Source: Maratus speciosus
Lineage: Eukaryota > Arthropoda > Arachnida > Araneae > Salticidae
DNA: 64,000 bases
NCBI GenBank assembly: GCA_963932465.1
Contig: OZ010800.1
Location: 96,429,307 to 96,493,306 of the forward strand
Direction: 5' to 3'
Part shown: positions 1 through 12,009 of the stretch, piece after piece
Position numbering within the stretch: the first letter of the stretch is position 1
How the letters are laid out: each line of letters begins with the position of its first letter
Position numbers and translations under genes: made by a program
Notes under the pieces: model-generated
The model's input: only the letters and a program-made list of their open reading frames with translations
Told to the model about the DNA's origin: nothing
The model's database searches: none

Positions 1-356
1 CCTGTATATGGTCCATAGAATTTATCTACACCAAGTAATATTTTAAAAAATAGTTCAATTTAAAAAAGCGTACCACAACTGAAAACGCACTTCAGGCAAT
101 TATTGTTCATAGGCTTTAATAGTTCAATTTCTTCTGTAGCCAAATTCTTTTGTGTGTCCCTGTAAATGAACGATATATTCTATGCATACCCTGTTCTACT
201 GTAAGCGTCATGCAGTTCACCTCAGTATATGTATAAATTTCAGTATGTTTAAAATACTGTAATATTATTAAAATACACCGCAAACGATTTCCCCCCATAG
301 ACCGTAATGTAACAAATTCTTTTGAGTGTCTCTGTAAATGAACCGTAAATGCTATA
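1..356. repeat. Dispersed repeat with internal near-duplicate segments
   Basis: Two related segments follow each other (about 100-190 and 290-356), each with the phrase of a 'TGTAAATGAAC' motif after 'TTCTTTTG(T/A)GTG'. Similar segments recur at about 24780-25120 and 40170-40600. No coding potential is seen; the short open frames are incidental. Family identity is unknown. Confidence 0.55.
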
Positions 357-576
357 CACTGTAAAAAAAAGTCCGCTAAAATACAAAAATTGTACTAGCA
401 ATGGAGACACCAGTACTATTTTCGTATTTTAACGTATTTTCCCCCGTAAATTTCAGAAAAAAATCCGTTTTCTCACAAAATTTACGGTAAAAAAATTCCG
501 TTAAAATACGGAAATAGTACTGACGTCTCGATTTTCAGTACAATTTTCGTATTTTAACGGAATTTCTTTTACAGCG
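357..576. mobile_element. Foldback MITE, TA-flanked
   Basis: A 220-bp near-perfect palindrome. The left end CACTGTAAAA and right end (reverse complement CGCTGTAAAA) are each flanked by TA (355-356 and 577-578), and the arms pair over about 75 bp through the repeated block GTAAAATACGAAAATAGTACT-like sequence. Non-coding, Tc1/mariner-type target site by inference. It sits inside the dispersed repeat that covers 1-720. Confidence 0.8.
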
Positions 577-762
577 TACACTTCATCTGTAACATCAAAC
601 ATCCCATAGTGATACCCAATAACATCTATAAATTTCATGGTAATCGGATTATATTTACATGAGTTAGAGAACAGATGGACAGACAGACAGACAAACCGAA
701 TTCATAAACACTTTTCAACTTTGTTGGAAAGTATTAAAAACTAAACGGATGTGGCAATCAAA
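577..762. repeat. Continuation of dispersed repeat with GACA-rich tract
   Basis: Contains a GGACAGACAGACAGACA tract (about 674-691) followed by CCGAATTCATAAA and TTGGAAAGT. The same order recurs at 25210-25290 and, degraded, at 26870-26930, so this is one dispersed family. Confidence 0.55.
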
Positions 763-921
763 AATCTTTCTTCAATCTCATACATGTTAATTTTTCAAAA
801 ACCTGTTACACATGTTAATACTTCATTTTTATTACTTCAATACTACACATATTTGGTTTTCATATTAAATTTCTGTTTCATTTTATTAATCGAAGTAATT
901 ACGAGTTAATCTCAATCATAA
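763..921. repeat. End fragment of hairpin/tandem-array repeat (family A)
   Basis: The stretch starting with TCTTTCTTCAATCTCATACA is clearly related to 55181-55345, the single-arm end of the family A element at 55181-57024. It is cut at 921 by the Helitron-type 5' end that follows. Confidence 0.55.
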
Positions 922-1346
922 TCTATACTAATATTATAAAAAAGTAATGTTTGTTTGTTTGCAGGGGTTAATCTGCGCAACTACCGAAACAATTTTAAAA
1001 ATAATGGTAGCAAAATGCTGGTGACCATTTTTGTTCCAACATACGATATATTTTATGTCGGTACAACAACCCCCAAGGGTGTGCAAGAGATTGCGATTTT
1101 TGTGATATTGTTGGGGCTAAAAGTTTGGAATTTGGTATGGTAATTATTACATTTAAGATGTAAATGCTTAGAACTGATAGGTGCTTTGATGTAAATGCTA
1201 AGCTGTACTTGCTAAGAACAGTTTCTAAAAAAATCGCAATTTAAAAGGGTGCTATACCTCATATACAGGGCTGCACAAAAGTATTCACGTACCGTTCTCC
1301 TTATCAGAGGAAATTGCTGAAGGAGAGTTTTTAACTGAAGTATATA
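922..1346 (+). mobile_element. Helitron 5' end (truncated copy)
   Basis: Starts with TCTATACTAATATTATAAA immediately after an A, which is the usual 5'-TC terminus and A|T target of Helitrons. The following GTAATGTTTGTTTGTTTGC resembles common non-autonomous arthropod Helitrons. No matching CTAG end was found close by; the candidate at 7828-7831 could belong to it, with many insertions between. A 62-residue open frame at 955-1143 is incidental. Confidence 0.6.
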
Positions 1347-2254
1347 CAGGGTGCAATATGTTATATATCGCCGACCTTTAATTTCTTAACCGTTGGTCGC
1401 AGACATATAGTTCCACTTACAAAAACGTTTCAAATGAGGTAAATATTCATGTTGTGGCATTATTTAAAGTAAAAAATCAATTTTATAAAAATTATGAAAA
1501 CTAACTTTTTCTACGTTCCCCTGGTCCCTATAGTTATATTTAGTAAAAGTTTACTCATATCATAACAGATATAACACAAAAATTTTGACATCTGTACTAC
1601 AAAAATTGATCCAGTTATTAAATTTCAAAGATTGAGATTTTTGCACATGATTTTGTCTTTCATTAAAGGATCAGTTAAAAGATGAATTAAAGTAATTCGA
1701 GATCAAAATCAGGATGCAATGTCCTTTTTACAGCGAAACCACCTTTAGCCGGTATCACCAAATCGGGGAATCACCAAATAGGGTTATTTTATCTAAAAAT
1801 TTGAGCTAACTTTTATGGGTCGAATAACATTCAAAAGTACCGACGATACCGGCTAAAAGTGGTTTCGCAGTAAAAAATCCATTGCACCCTGATTTTGATC
1901 TCGAATTACTTTAATTCATCTTTTAACTGATCCCTCAATGAAGGACAAAATCATGTTCGAAAATCTCAAACTTTGAAATTTGATAACTGTGTCAATTTTT
2001 GTAGTACAGATGTCAAACTTTTTGTGTTATATCTGTTATGATATGTGTAAACTTTTACTAAATATAACTATAGGGACTGGGGGACCGTATAGAAAGTTAG
2101 TTTTCGTAATTTTTATAAAATTGATTTTTGACTTTAAATAATGCCACAACATGAATATTTACCTCATTTGAAACGTTTTTGTAATTGGAACTATATGTCT
2201 ACGACCAACGGTTGAGAAATTAAAGGTCGGCGATAGATAACATATTGCACCCTG
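1347..2254. mobile_element. Large palindromic DNA element, TA-flanked
   Basis: 908-bp inverted repeat with arms near 390 bp. The termini read CAGGGTGCAATATG inward from both ends and are flanked by TA (1345-1346 and 2255-2256). An inner inverted block (about 1725-1880) carries CCACCTTTAGCCGGTAT and its complement. No transposase is seen. CAGGGTG-type ends with TA duplication fit a mariner/Tc1-type non-autonomous element (inference). Confidence 0.75.
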
Positions 2255-2996
2255 TATATTTCTTAGGTGAACTAAATTTTGGTATTCATGTAGTTAATAG
2301 ATACAAATCTATACATAATATACAAAGCTGCTGAAAGAATTCGGATAATTTTACGATTGTAGATGGGAACAGCTGAAATTTGGTTTTGAAATGTGTTATG
2401 CGTTTCCACATGGTTGAATTGTTCGTAATACTTTAATTTTTTAAACGGTGCAGTTTTGTTGGATTATTCTGAATGTGTTGGAAAGTGTTTCATAATCTAT
2501 GCTTGACGCATGATTTTTTTCTTTTTTGTTTAAAAGATTCATACTAGTGGTCCGCGGAATTTAAAATTATCATGTCAGTGGTCCGTGAGGTTTGAAAGGC
2601 TTGCGACCGCTGAAACACCTTTTTGAACTACTATAACATTTCTAACAATTTTTTGAAACACCCTGTAAATCATAAAACGGTAAAAGCTTTATTCAATAAT
2701 AAACTGAACTGATGTCGTATGTAAGTCGGAAATCATTTCTCGTATATCACTCTATAACTACATCGATCGCAAGTTTCTAACATGCAAGTTTTGCAACTAT
2801 TTTTATGGTAAGGTATTGATTTGTGTTAGTTATTTTTTTCTTCTGCGATAAGCCCAAGTTTCTTTATTTAGAGATAGTAACACGCAAACACGTGCATGTT
2901 CGATCGCGGTAAATTATCAGGTCTAGATGAGAAAGGTATTTTGACGAAGAAATGAGTGACAGATGCTGAAAGGAGAAAGATGTAAAAAGCGAAAAA
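2255..2996. other. Unassigned AT-rich sequence
   Basis: No gene seen. About 2541-2620 holds a segment containing AGTGGTCCG twice and GCGACCGCTGA that recurs at about 40809-40879, just before the 96-bp tandem repeat, so this is a small dispersed repeat. Confidence 0.5.
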
Positions 2997-3386
2997 AATT
3001 GAAGAGCTAAGTGGAAGAACATGTTAAGTAACAAAAATTACATTTGTAGAAATTTGATGTGAAAGTTTTTGTTGTCAATTTTAATGATTTATTTTGTCTT
3101 TGATAACATGTGTTTAAAATATTTACAGGTGTGGTACTAAATTCTATCAAAAAAACTTATTCATATTTAATTTTTAAATATTAAAAAAATATTAATATTA
3201 TTTGCATTATTAAATATTAAAATATTAAATATTAATGAATAATGTGTTAAATCTTCAAGGCTAAATAGAACTTTGGCATTTTAGCTTTACCATGTGATAG
3301 AATACCTGATAACACCTTCGTCCAAAAGATAAAATAATTTTTAAGAAAATGTAGCATAACATGTTCTTCCACTCAGCTCTTCAATT
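2997..3386. mobile_element. Short-TIR MITE, 390 bp
   Basis: The left end AATTGAAGAGCTAAGTGGAA is matched in inverted orientation at the right end with one difference over about 30 bp. The interior is AT-rich (repeated ATTAAATATTAA) with no coding potential. The target duplication is not clear. Confidence 0.65.
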
Positions 3387-4844
3387 GTGAGTGTGTGGTC
3401 AAGCGCGAATATTAATCGCGTACAGAGGGTTCGGTACACTAAATATGTTAATTAGTAACTCTTTTATTACAAGAAAATCATTGCTGAAAGAATAATAAGA
3501 CTTTGTAAAGAACTATACAACATAGGGTTGGGAATAGCTTTATATACTAGAAAAGTATAAATGGATATACAATGAAACTTCAGAGAGATATGATGCCTAA
3601 ATAGTATCAAATATTGCTATTTTGTATAACTCTTTTTTTAATGTTATCCTAATCTGTTTATGATGAACTTAATTCAGTGCTGACAATAAAAGTAGTGAAT
3701 ATTTAAACTTCATTTGGCATTTCATAAACACAAATTCACCGTAGTAATAATCTTTTCTTTTTACAGTGCACCTAAAACAAAACCCTTGTTCAAAGTTTAA
3801 ACTTGGTATTGTGCTAAGCAGCGCGCTTCGAAAGGAGATCGCAAATTTGAACCGTCGTCGTGCCGCGTTTTTCTAGGTATTTTTATTTTTAACATTTAAA
3901 AACACGAGTGGCGTATTGAGAGAGCTACTCAACGCAAACTAGTCGCGAATCTCATAGTAATTATGCGATTAATTCTAATTAAATTAGTCTGTCTTTAACA
4001 GTTTGACTTTTATTGCTTTTATATTACTACTGGGCATTTCATCACCCAAATATATCATTAAAAATTGTCATCTAGGCATTGAAAGCCAATGGCGTATAGA
4101 GTACGCCGTCCGTGTCTTTATGTATGTCTAAATCTCTGTGTCTTTAACTGTTAATATCGCGACTAATTACCAACAATGTTTTTCGAAAATTATTATAAAA
4201 AATCCTTTTACACTCCTGCAACAATAGGTACCTCCAGCGCTACTTAACGCCTTTGCTGTAAAAACTGTACGTACTTTGCTGTACGTACAAAAATCGAAAT
4301 TTTTGTGTAACGGAAAAATGCGTTTTTCTCAAAAACTATGTGACCTAGGGTAATCGCTATAGTTTTCTGCAAGGTTTAAATTAACTTCTATTACCCCTAA
4401 TTTTTTCATAAATTTAGTTTCCGTAGATTACGAAATAGAATGGGGGGGGGGGGCACATACTTTTCCATTACATTTTCGACGATATCTCTGAAAATGTAAT
4501 GCCTAAAATTAAAAGAAATGTATTTTTGAGTTCGGCGTTACGAAAGCTTTCATGCGATATCCCAGGCGATATAAAAAGAAAATATTTTTTTTTTTAGTAA
4601 CTTAATTAGCTTCTCAACATTTTTCCAAAATATGTTTGTGAATGGTTAATAATCTGTTAATATGTGAGTCAATAGCCTTTATTACTTCAGCTAATTTGGA
4701 CTTTCCACGTTCCATAGACTCTGAGTAAAATGACTGTGACAGACGGACAGATAAACATAGGAGTGATCTTATAATGTTTCCGTTTTTACTTTTTAGGTAC
4801 AGAACCCTAACAAGTCGAAAATTGTACGTCGAACGTGAAAAATG
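3387..4844. other. Unassigned intergenic sequence
   Basis: No supported gene. It includes a possible tRNA-like SINE head (listed separately), a 12-G run at about 4441, and AT-rich filler. Confidence 0.4.
3803..3867 (+). repeat. Possible decayed tRNA-like SINE head
   Basis: GTGCTAAGCAGCGCGCTTCG, then ATCGC, then TTTGAACCGTCGTCGTGCC resembles the D-arm, anticodon arm and a degraded B box of a tRNA-derived SINE. The B box is poor (TTTGAACCG instead of GGTTCGAAnCC), so the call is weak. Confidence 0.3.
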
Positions 4845-5321
4845 AGGTGCGTTCGTACTATAACTGTTTTTGTAAATATTCAGATCTGGGTGCAATAGTT
4901 GTTGCACTCTTATGCAAAAATGAAGATATATATAGAATATACAGAATTTATCACGATTGTACATATTAAATTCAGTAATACGGAAATAATAGGACTTCAT
5001 CTAAAATGTGACGTAATCACCATGACAACCTAGAATCATTACCTATCGTGGGATATCATTGAATCAATTTCGTATGATAGGATTTAATAGAATGAAGAAA
5101 ACTTTTATTAATATCTTTTTAGGTTTCTATTCGATTTTCATAAAATTTGAAATGACTCGATAAAATTCTGAAGCGGTTTATATATTAAATTTCGAACCAT
5201 TCAGTTGGGTAGTTTTTGCGTTGTTATATGCGGACAGAGGGACAGACAGACGGACTGAGAAACGGATGTTACCAGACGACGACTGTAGATGCTATGCATT
5301 TATATGATTACGAACGCACCT
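4845..5321. mobile_element. Short-TIR element with GACA-rich tract, copy 1
   Basis: The ends AGGTGCGTTCGTA face each other. The interior carries TTTCATAAAATTTGAAA, then ATGCGGACAGAGGGACAGAC. A second copy with the same ends and internal order lies at 40019-40750, which supports a real family. Non-coding. Confidence 0.6.
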
Positions 5322-5399
5322 AAAAAGTTCCAAATAATTTATTTTTTCTTAAATAACTTAAAAATATAAAAAGCCATATGTATATGCTACAATAATCTA

Positions 5400-5580
5400 T
5401 CTATGCTAAAAAAAAAGTAACTAACGCTGTCACCGCCGCTTTCAATGAATTTTTTGTGACCGGAGGTCTTTCTTCGCTAATATTAAGAAAACTAATGCAT
5501 TCAAAAATATGAAAATGGGTAATATTATAGAGAAATGTTTCAAAACGCATTGAAGCAGACTGTTTTAAAATATAAGATTA
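5400..5580 (-). pseudogene. Decayed fragment resembling 7TM receptor TM5-TM6, copy 1
   Basis: Read on the minus strand, the segment encodes KHFSIILPIFIFLNALVFLI, then LAKKDLRSQ, a one-base deletion, then NSLKAAVTALVTFFLA followed by TAG. It is the paralogue of 6548-6720. A hydrophobic helix with a proline near its start, a basic loop, and AAVTxLVTFF just before a position where one base would restore W resembles TM5, loop 3 and TM6 of a class A receptor. That reading is inference; it could instead be part of an unknown repeat. The deletion and stop make it non-functional. Confidence 0.35.
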
Positions 5581-5603
5581 AAACTGAAGGTTGCTCTATG
5601 TAA

Positions 5604-6352
5604 TGCAGAAAAACCTCCCTAAAGCGACCACGTTCTGTTCCAATAAAAAGTGGTTGCTCCGAGAGGTGGTCTCTTAATGGAGGTCATGTTTAAATCTAGA
5701 TTGTAATTGTTGAAAAAAAAAGTAACAATTAACGTTATTAAAATTTATTTTTCACATTAGGGAAAAATATAAAAAATTAAGTATCAAAACAAAAGTTAAT
5801 TACTGCAGAGTTTAAAAAATAAATACATTGACGTTTGTTTTGATTTACGGTTTTATCTTTTATAACTTTTATTTCCAAGTCCTTTCGAAGTTCATTAAAT
5901 AAATGCAAATATTTTTTGGACGGGAACAAATAATGACGATTTTATTAATTTTTCTCTTTCTATGAGAGTTTCCTGACAGAATAGGGCAGGGGAGTTTATC
6001 GACCGTCATTTTTAATTTGTCACCAGAGTTAAATCCATTGCCTAAAAAGGTACAAAGGGATTTAAACTCTTAAAACTTATCGGAATAATAGAAAAAAAAC
6101 TAAACTTAGTTTAGAAATTTGATGAATAATGTGCTCTTCGGAATTCTTTTCCAAATTAAACCTTCTTCAAGTGACCAGGAAAAAACGGAATTTGTTTCAT
6201 TTTCTTCAAAGAAATGGGTCGCTCATGGAGGGAGTTCAACCGGGATGGTCTCTGAATGGAGGTAAAATTAGTATTGAGCCTATGGGAATAAATTTTGTTC
6301 CATGATAAAATGTTTGTTCAGGGAGGTTGTCGCACAGGGAAGTCTCACTGTA
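5604..6352. mobile_element. Palindromic MITE between the two 7TM-like fragments
   Basis: The right end reads, inverted, CAGTGAGACTTCCCTGTGCG and then ACAACCTCCCT. The left end shows a diverged version (CAGAAAAACCTCCCTAAAGCG). Inner parts also pair: AGAGGTGGTCTC with GGATGGTCTCTGAATGGAGG, and GTTCCAATAAA with TTTGTTCCAT. TA is present at both outer borders. CAGTGA(A/G)ACCTCCCT-type ends recall pogo/Tigger-derived MITEs (inference). Confidence 0.45.
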
Positions 6353-6547
6353 TTTACTAAATTATTCGCAAACAAACATTTCTGTCATTTTAAGAGAAAG
6401 TCGGCATAAGTGAACCATAATAAAATTTTAAGACGAGAATATCAGTGATATTTGGAACAGTAAAAGTCAGAATTCCTTTAATTAAGAAGAATAAATTATT
6501 AAAACTAAAGGTCACAACACTCTCTATATGTAATCCATAGCGTCTCT

Positions 6548-6720
6548 CTGTTCTAAAAAAAGTAACTAACGTTGTCACCGCTGCTCTCAATGAATTGTTT
6601 TGTGACCGGAGGTCTTTCCTCACTAATATTAAGAAAACGATTGCATACAAAAATATGAAAATGGGCATTATTATAGAGAAATGTTTGATAAACACGTCGA
6701 AACAAACAGTTTTTAAATAG
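6548..6720 (-). pseudogene. Fragment resembling 7TM receptor TM5-TM6, copy 2
   Basis: The minus strand is open through this block: FIKHFSIIMPIFIFLYAIVF, then LILVRKDLRSQNNSLRAAVT, then TLVTFFRTER. It aligns without gaps to copy 1 except for the single base missing there, and the differences are mostly conservative (M/L, I/L, V/A, R/K). The helix, basic loop and second helix look like a class A receptor, but no CWxP or NPxxY follows and no flanking exon was recognised. The open frame runs on to 6390 without further similarity. Treat it as an orphan exon or repeat-borne fragment. Confidence 0.35.
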
Positions 6721-7800
6721 AAGAATTATTTTAAGGGATATTTAATGTTAATGTTGGTAAAAATCGTTTCATTAAAAATGTTTTACAGGAGCAAAAACTA
6801 TACAGAGGAATTTAATCATTTTTTTTTTCTAAGGATATTCATTAGAAACTCGCGGTGTGCAGGCTGCATTAATTTTTTTTATTAGAATAATTTTTTGAGG
6901 GTTTATTTCAATTTTAAATTCAAATTTTCAGCATTTACAAAGATAGTTTTTACATATTTTAGAAAAGGTTATTATTTTAAATTGTTGCAAATTTTAAAAA
7001 CATCGCTAAGAATATTATTTCCTTTAAATGAAAAATATATTTACAGGTGACTATTATAAACAGAAAAATCCCTTTCAAATTAGAATTAAATGATTACGTG
7101 TTAAAAACATACAAATATTAAAAATTATGTCATAAAAATTGTTTTTACGCAATCATATTAAAAAAGAAAATTATAAAATAATCAATTATTTAATATGTGT
7201 TAAATGCAGTAAATGATGTAAATGATGTCCTATTGAATTGGGGTAATATGATGGGGAAAATGATGTCCTATTTCAAATGTCCAAATAATAACATTGCCAG
7301 CAAGTTTAAAGTAGAAAAATATACTTACACGTACATGAGAGATTTATTTCATATTTCGAGTTGATCTTTTTAACTATTGTTGCCAATTCTAAGACAGCGC
7401 AAATAATAATATTACCTTTCTAACAACAAAAATATTTCCAAGTGAATATTATTACGGGAATAAAAGTTTGGTGAAATTCGTGAGATTTAAAATGTTACAT
7501 TTAAAATCTCTTACTTAAATTCATTTTCTTATGACTTTGTTAAAAATACCGGAAAGCAAAGACTCTGTTGACTTAGTTCATTTTATGTTAGCTAATTTTA
7601 AAATATTTGACTAATCTTATTTAATCAAAGACGAAAACAGCAATTAACAGCAGCTGATTCGGCCTTAAAATCCTTCAGTAAAAGGGAAATGCATGGAAAC
7701 CAGTTTACAGGGACATCGCCACTGTTTTTTTTTTTTTTGAATTATAATTCAATCTTCCGTAGTCTTTTTAAAACAGATCAAATTAACAGATTTTTAGAGC
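6721..7800. other. Unassigned AT-rich sequence
   Basis: No gene, inverted repeat or tandem structure that I can support. Very AT-rich with many short A and T runs. Confidence 0.4.
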
Positions 7801-7831
7801 CTGAACGGGGGTTGGCGAGCGAAGCCCCTAG
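7801..7831 (+). mobile_element. Helitron 3' terminus
   Basis: GGGGGTTGGCGAGCGAAGCC forms a GGGG/CCCC hairpin followed directly by CTAG and a T (7832). This is the standard Helitron 3' end. Its 5' end is not certain; 922 is the nearest upstream TC end in the same orientation. Confidence 0.6.
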
Positions 7832-7959
7832 TATTTTTTAAAAATATACTCTACCAGTGTTATAATTTGTTTTAAAAGTTTTCAACCAAAATGAACTAAA
7901 GCTTTAAATGCGGATGCAATGAGAATGAATTTAATGAATTGCGAAATTATTAATGCAAG

Positions 7960-9582
7960 GGCATAAACCTAGGCTTCCCAGGTTACAGAATATTGGTGAA
8001 AAACCATCATATAAATTATATCTGATTTTATAATCCTTTTTTCTCTTCACATAGTCAGTATCTGATTATTCAAAAGGCACGAGAAGCAAGAACTTCCCTT
8101 TTTAAATTTTAGAGGGTCCTCAAAATCACTAAACAAAGGCCTCCAATTTCCATTTTTTAAATTTTTATTGCATTTTTTTAGTTTTTTTTTTTTTTTTTTA
8201 GAAAGCTTCACTGAAAGGATGAGAAAATATACGCTACTTAGGAAAGTCATGTTATCTAACTGGGAAAAAAGGATATTTTACAGAGTTGTATTAGTTATAA
8301 ATTGTCTCAATGTGGACTTGCATGTTTTGGTGAGAATTAGATTTTTTTTTTCCATGACAACATGACAGTTTTTTGGGGATTATAGAATTGTTGGATTCTT
8401 TTTATCCATTTTTAACTAAGCATATAAAATTGAATGGAATCAAAAGTACAGACAGCGTAAACTATTTGTCCCCAACAATAGTTATAGAGTTAGCTAATCA
8501 GCCCAACATTTGAATTTTTCTAAACTACTCCGAGGAATAAATATTTGTAGTATTGATAAATTTCCGTGTATGCAGAATTGAAAAAACTTACTTTGAATGA
8601 CAGGGGCCCCCGAAATGATTCTGTGATTCCTAACATTAAGAGGTTAATTGGGCCCTGCACATACTGAAGCCACAGCGATGAATGAGGTACTTTTTGAAAG
8701 GTTCTGTCTTTTGATATAGTATACTTATATATCGTTAAAACACGTTGCTTGATAAAAAGAATTGTAGTTAATCAAAAATTAGGGAAAAAATCAGCAAATA
8801 ATCTCAATCATCAAATAATCTCAAAGATTGCGGCGAGAAATCCTCGTACTGGCCTACAGTTATTTTAATTAATTTTTTTGAATTGTTAACTCTAATAGAT
8901 TTTTACATTTAATATATATTTTTAGAATGTCCACTAACAGTACTAAAAATCATATTTATATGAAAAATAGCAATAATGAGGTCAAATAAAGTTTTGAAAC
9001 ATATTAAAAGTGATATTTTTATATTGGCTTCACGTCAGGAGTTAACATCTGAAGGAATCTTCAAGGATCGCTATTTACAATCAGCCTTTTGATACTGTTC
9101 ATTTCAATGGATTAAGCGCAAAATTTGATTACATGTTTTAAATTTGTGTTTTATTTACATTTTATTGTTTTATTTATTGATTGATGAATGTTTTAATTTC
9201 GTTATAGGATATAAGCTGGAATCAAATGCTAAACTATTTATAGTAATTTAAATGCAAATGGATTTACCTTTCGTAATCATCTGCATGCTATAGGTATAGG
9301 TTTGAAAAAAAATTATGCTTGAAAATTAATTTAAAAACAATAAAAGTTGAGTAAATTGCGTTACAGTTTTCAAATAATTTGCGATATAGTTTTCAAACGA
9401 ATAGCATTTGAAAGTAAACCTTTTTCCCTATTTGACGGTGAAAAAATTTAAAATGTGCGATATTTAAAAGTTAAAATAATTGCAATAAAATATAATAAAA
9501 GTTAAATTTAATCGTCTGCTGTTGCTACCATCAAAATGACGTCAGCATTACGAACAGACACTTTTGTCATTTATAATATGGA
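7960..9582 (-). mobile_element. Non-autonomous Helitron, copy 1 of a family
   Basis: The minus-strand 5' end is at 9581-9582 (plus strand TTATAATATGGA then T). A copy at about 22690-23672 shares the GGCTTCCC(A/G)GG hairpin end, TTACAGAATAT, ATATATTTTTAGAATG, and about 600 bp up to the terminus. Relative to that copy there is roughly 870 bp of extra sequence (about 8045-8915). No Rep/helicase coding is seen, so it is non-autonomous. It includes ATCAAAATGACGTCAGC-like and GTTGCTACC motifs conserved between the copies. Confidence 0.6.
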
Positions 9583-9712
9583 TTGTTTTAAATAATTTAA
9601 TGAATTGATTTAAGAATTTTATTTAATGAATTTTTCTTTTAAATTTTTACGGTTGAGTACTTCGCAGTCATGGTACACTGGTATCGCCATCGGTCAGTAT
9701 GGTTGGTGTGTA

Positions 9713-10286
9713 CAGGGTAATTCACTACCACGTTTACATAGATGAGGGGTGGTACAGCTCATTAAAACAAACATTTTTTGTATGAGAATGATGGGTCTCA
9801 GTCTACTTATTCATTCATAAGTGCAGAGTGTCTCACTGCAAGTCGAGCCCGAGTTTTTCTTCATACTTTGCACAATAATGAAATTATTTTACCGATATTT
9901 TCAACAGACTTCCTTTACTTTCTGTTAAATGTTATAATACACTAAGAAATGCTGAGAATGGCTACGACCCTCGTCCAAACAATACCGGACTAGCCACTTC
10001 GTAATTTGGAATGTAGCTAACGGTACATACAGAGCAGTGACCTAATTACAGTGGACTTTCTGTAATATGTATCACATTTCACACAAAGTAAACTAACTCT
10101 GTTGAATCTCTCGGTAAACTATATTCATTACCGTGGGAACGAAATCTCGGATTCGACTTCTAGTGAGACACTCTGTATTTATGAATGAATAAGTGGATTG
10201 CGACCAGCATTTCGATACAAAAAATGTTTGTTTTAGTGAGCTGTACCACCCCTCAAATTCTGTATGCGCGGTAGCGAATTACCCTG
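9713..10286. mobile_element. Foldback MITE, TA-flanked, 574 bp
   Basis: The ends CAGGGTAATTC face each other and are flanked by TA (9711-9712 and 10287-10288). The arms pair over roughly 140 bp, with blocks such as GGGGTGGTACAGCTCA and ACAAACATTTTTTGTAT. The interior is non-coding. Confidence 0.75.
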
Positions 10287-10623
10287 TACAGCCGTTGTTA
10301 TGGCCGATATCTATATACACCACGAAAATGCCACAGCCATGTACTCTGACTAAGGAAGACTGACGGGAAGTTTACAGACTATAGAATACTCCCACTAGAA
10401 AACGAAATATTCGTTAAGTTAAAGACATCAAAGAGCAATTTTGGGAGGCTGAATTGTTTAATATAACGACAACCAAAGCGCTTTTGATCTCACTAATTGA
10501 TGTGACCGACGACACCTATATCTGTGTAGTTCGACTACGAAAGACCTCACCGGAAAAATTCAAAAGCAAAATTCATTAAGTAAAAAATACCGAAGGGAGA
10601 GTAGGGAGAGGTTGGACTCCGTT

Positions 10624-10899
10624 CCATATATGAGGAGTTCACAACCATAGTGGACCAAGTCCATTTTGAAAAAAAAAAACATGCGATAGTCCATTTAGAA
10701 GTGCATAAAATCTGTTTTATCTACTTCCATAGTGAATCAATTGTGTTTTCACATGCTTTGTCATATATGTCATCGTTTACAGACTTGATTTACTGTGAGA
10801 GTGCATAAAACATATTTTATTCACCTTCTAAAAGGACTATTCCATATTTTTTTCAAAATGGACTTACTCTACTATTAATGTGAGCCCCTCATATATGGA
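10624..10899. mobile_element. Foldback MITE, about 275 bp
   Basis: The ends TCCATATATGAGG face each other. Both arms continue with a variant of AAGTCCATTTTGAAAAAAA and GTGCATAAAA. No coding potential. The target duplication is unclear. Confidence 0.7.
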
Positions 10900-12008
10900 C
10901 GACCGAAGTGGCCTCGAACCCACTCATTTGCACACTTTTCAGAAGTAAAAAATCTTTTTTTATTGCCATTTTCCAACATACTTAAAAAGTATTTCTGATA
11001 TTGGTTCGTCTGTCTTTCTGCCCACACTATAACTTTAGCAAATGTGCTTGGAAAAAACACTAAATTTTCCTATGAGGTTCAATACAACACAATAACAATT
11101 ACAAATGCTATCTGTAGAATTTATTGATAGAGGCACAAAAATAATTCAAATGCATTATGGTCTACGGATTTATGGTTTCTCCCTATGACCTAATAAAATT
11201 GATATGCATTATTGAGATTAACTAGAACATTCTTTCTATAGGAAAAGGTGTATGTATTACTCATACTTCTTTTATAGAGACGGACAAAAAAATCAGGTAC
11301 ATTACGATCTATGGGTGACGATAGTTTGACGTATGTTTCAATAATGATGTGCTGATTCAATAAGAACGATAGTTACATTTGTTAATGAGTTTTGCAATAG
11401 CATGTTTTCTGTAGAAAGTAATAAGTGCAATGTTCAAAATTCTTTACAGGGTCACATAAAAGAATTCGGATAGATCACAATCTAAGAGTGAGTATTTCTG
11501 GAAGTCCGTTTTAAATGTGCTATGCATTCTCATGCCAAAAATGTTTTAGTACATTATGTAGTGTTTGTAAATAAATAAACAAACAAATAATTAAATAAAT
11601 ACGTCTTACATAGAGATTGACAAAAAAATTGTATTTATATCTGTGGGCCGTTATTTCTTGAAATACATTATGACTTTATTACGCATTTTTTAGTTGAAGT
11701 AAACTGAGAAATATAAATGAGATGTTTTAGCCATTCCTTATGGCAGGGCTTTGAAAAACTGCATATGATTGAGATATACGCATATTCAAGAGATGTATTA
11801 GCGATAAGTTATAGCAGCATAAAAAATTAAAATCACAACACGCACAAAAACCAACACTTTAAAACTCAGTTAAACATATAGGTATTAAGAATTTATGTAC
11901 AAACTAACTATTTACAGGACAAGATATTATTTACAGCAGAAAGGTATCATCTTAAAAGTTTCAGCTTATTTAGAACAGTTTCACCATTTTAATCAGATAT
12001 TCTGGACC
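10900..12008. other. Unassigned sequence, no gene seen
   Basis: AT-rich, with several short blocks of the 'TCTATGTAGAAT... CTGTGGGTC' dispersed type near 11100-11700, but no clear element borders. Confidence 0.35.
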
Positions 12009-12009
12009 C

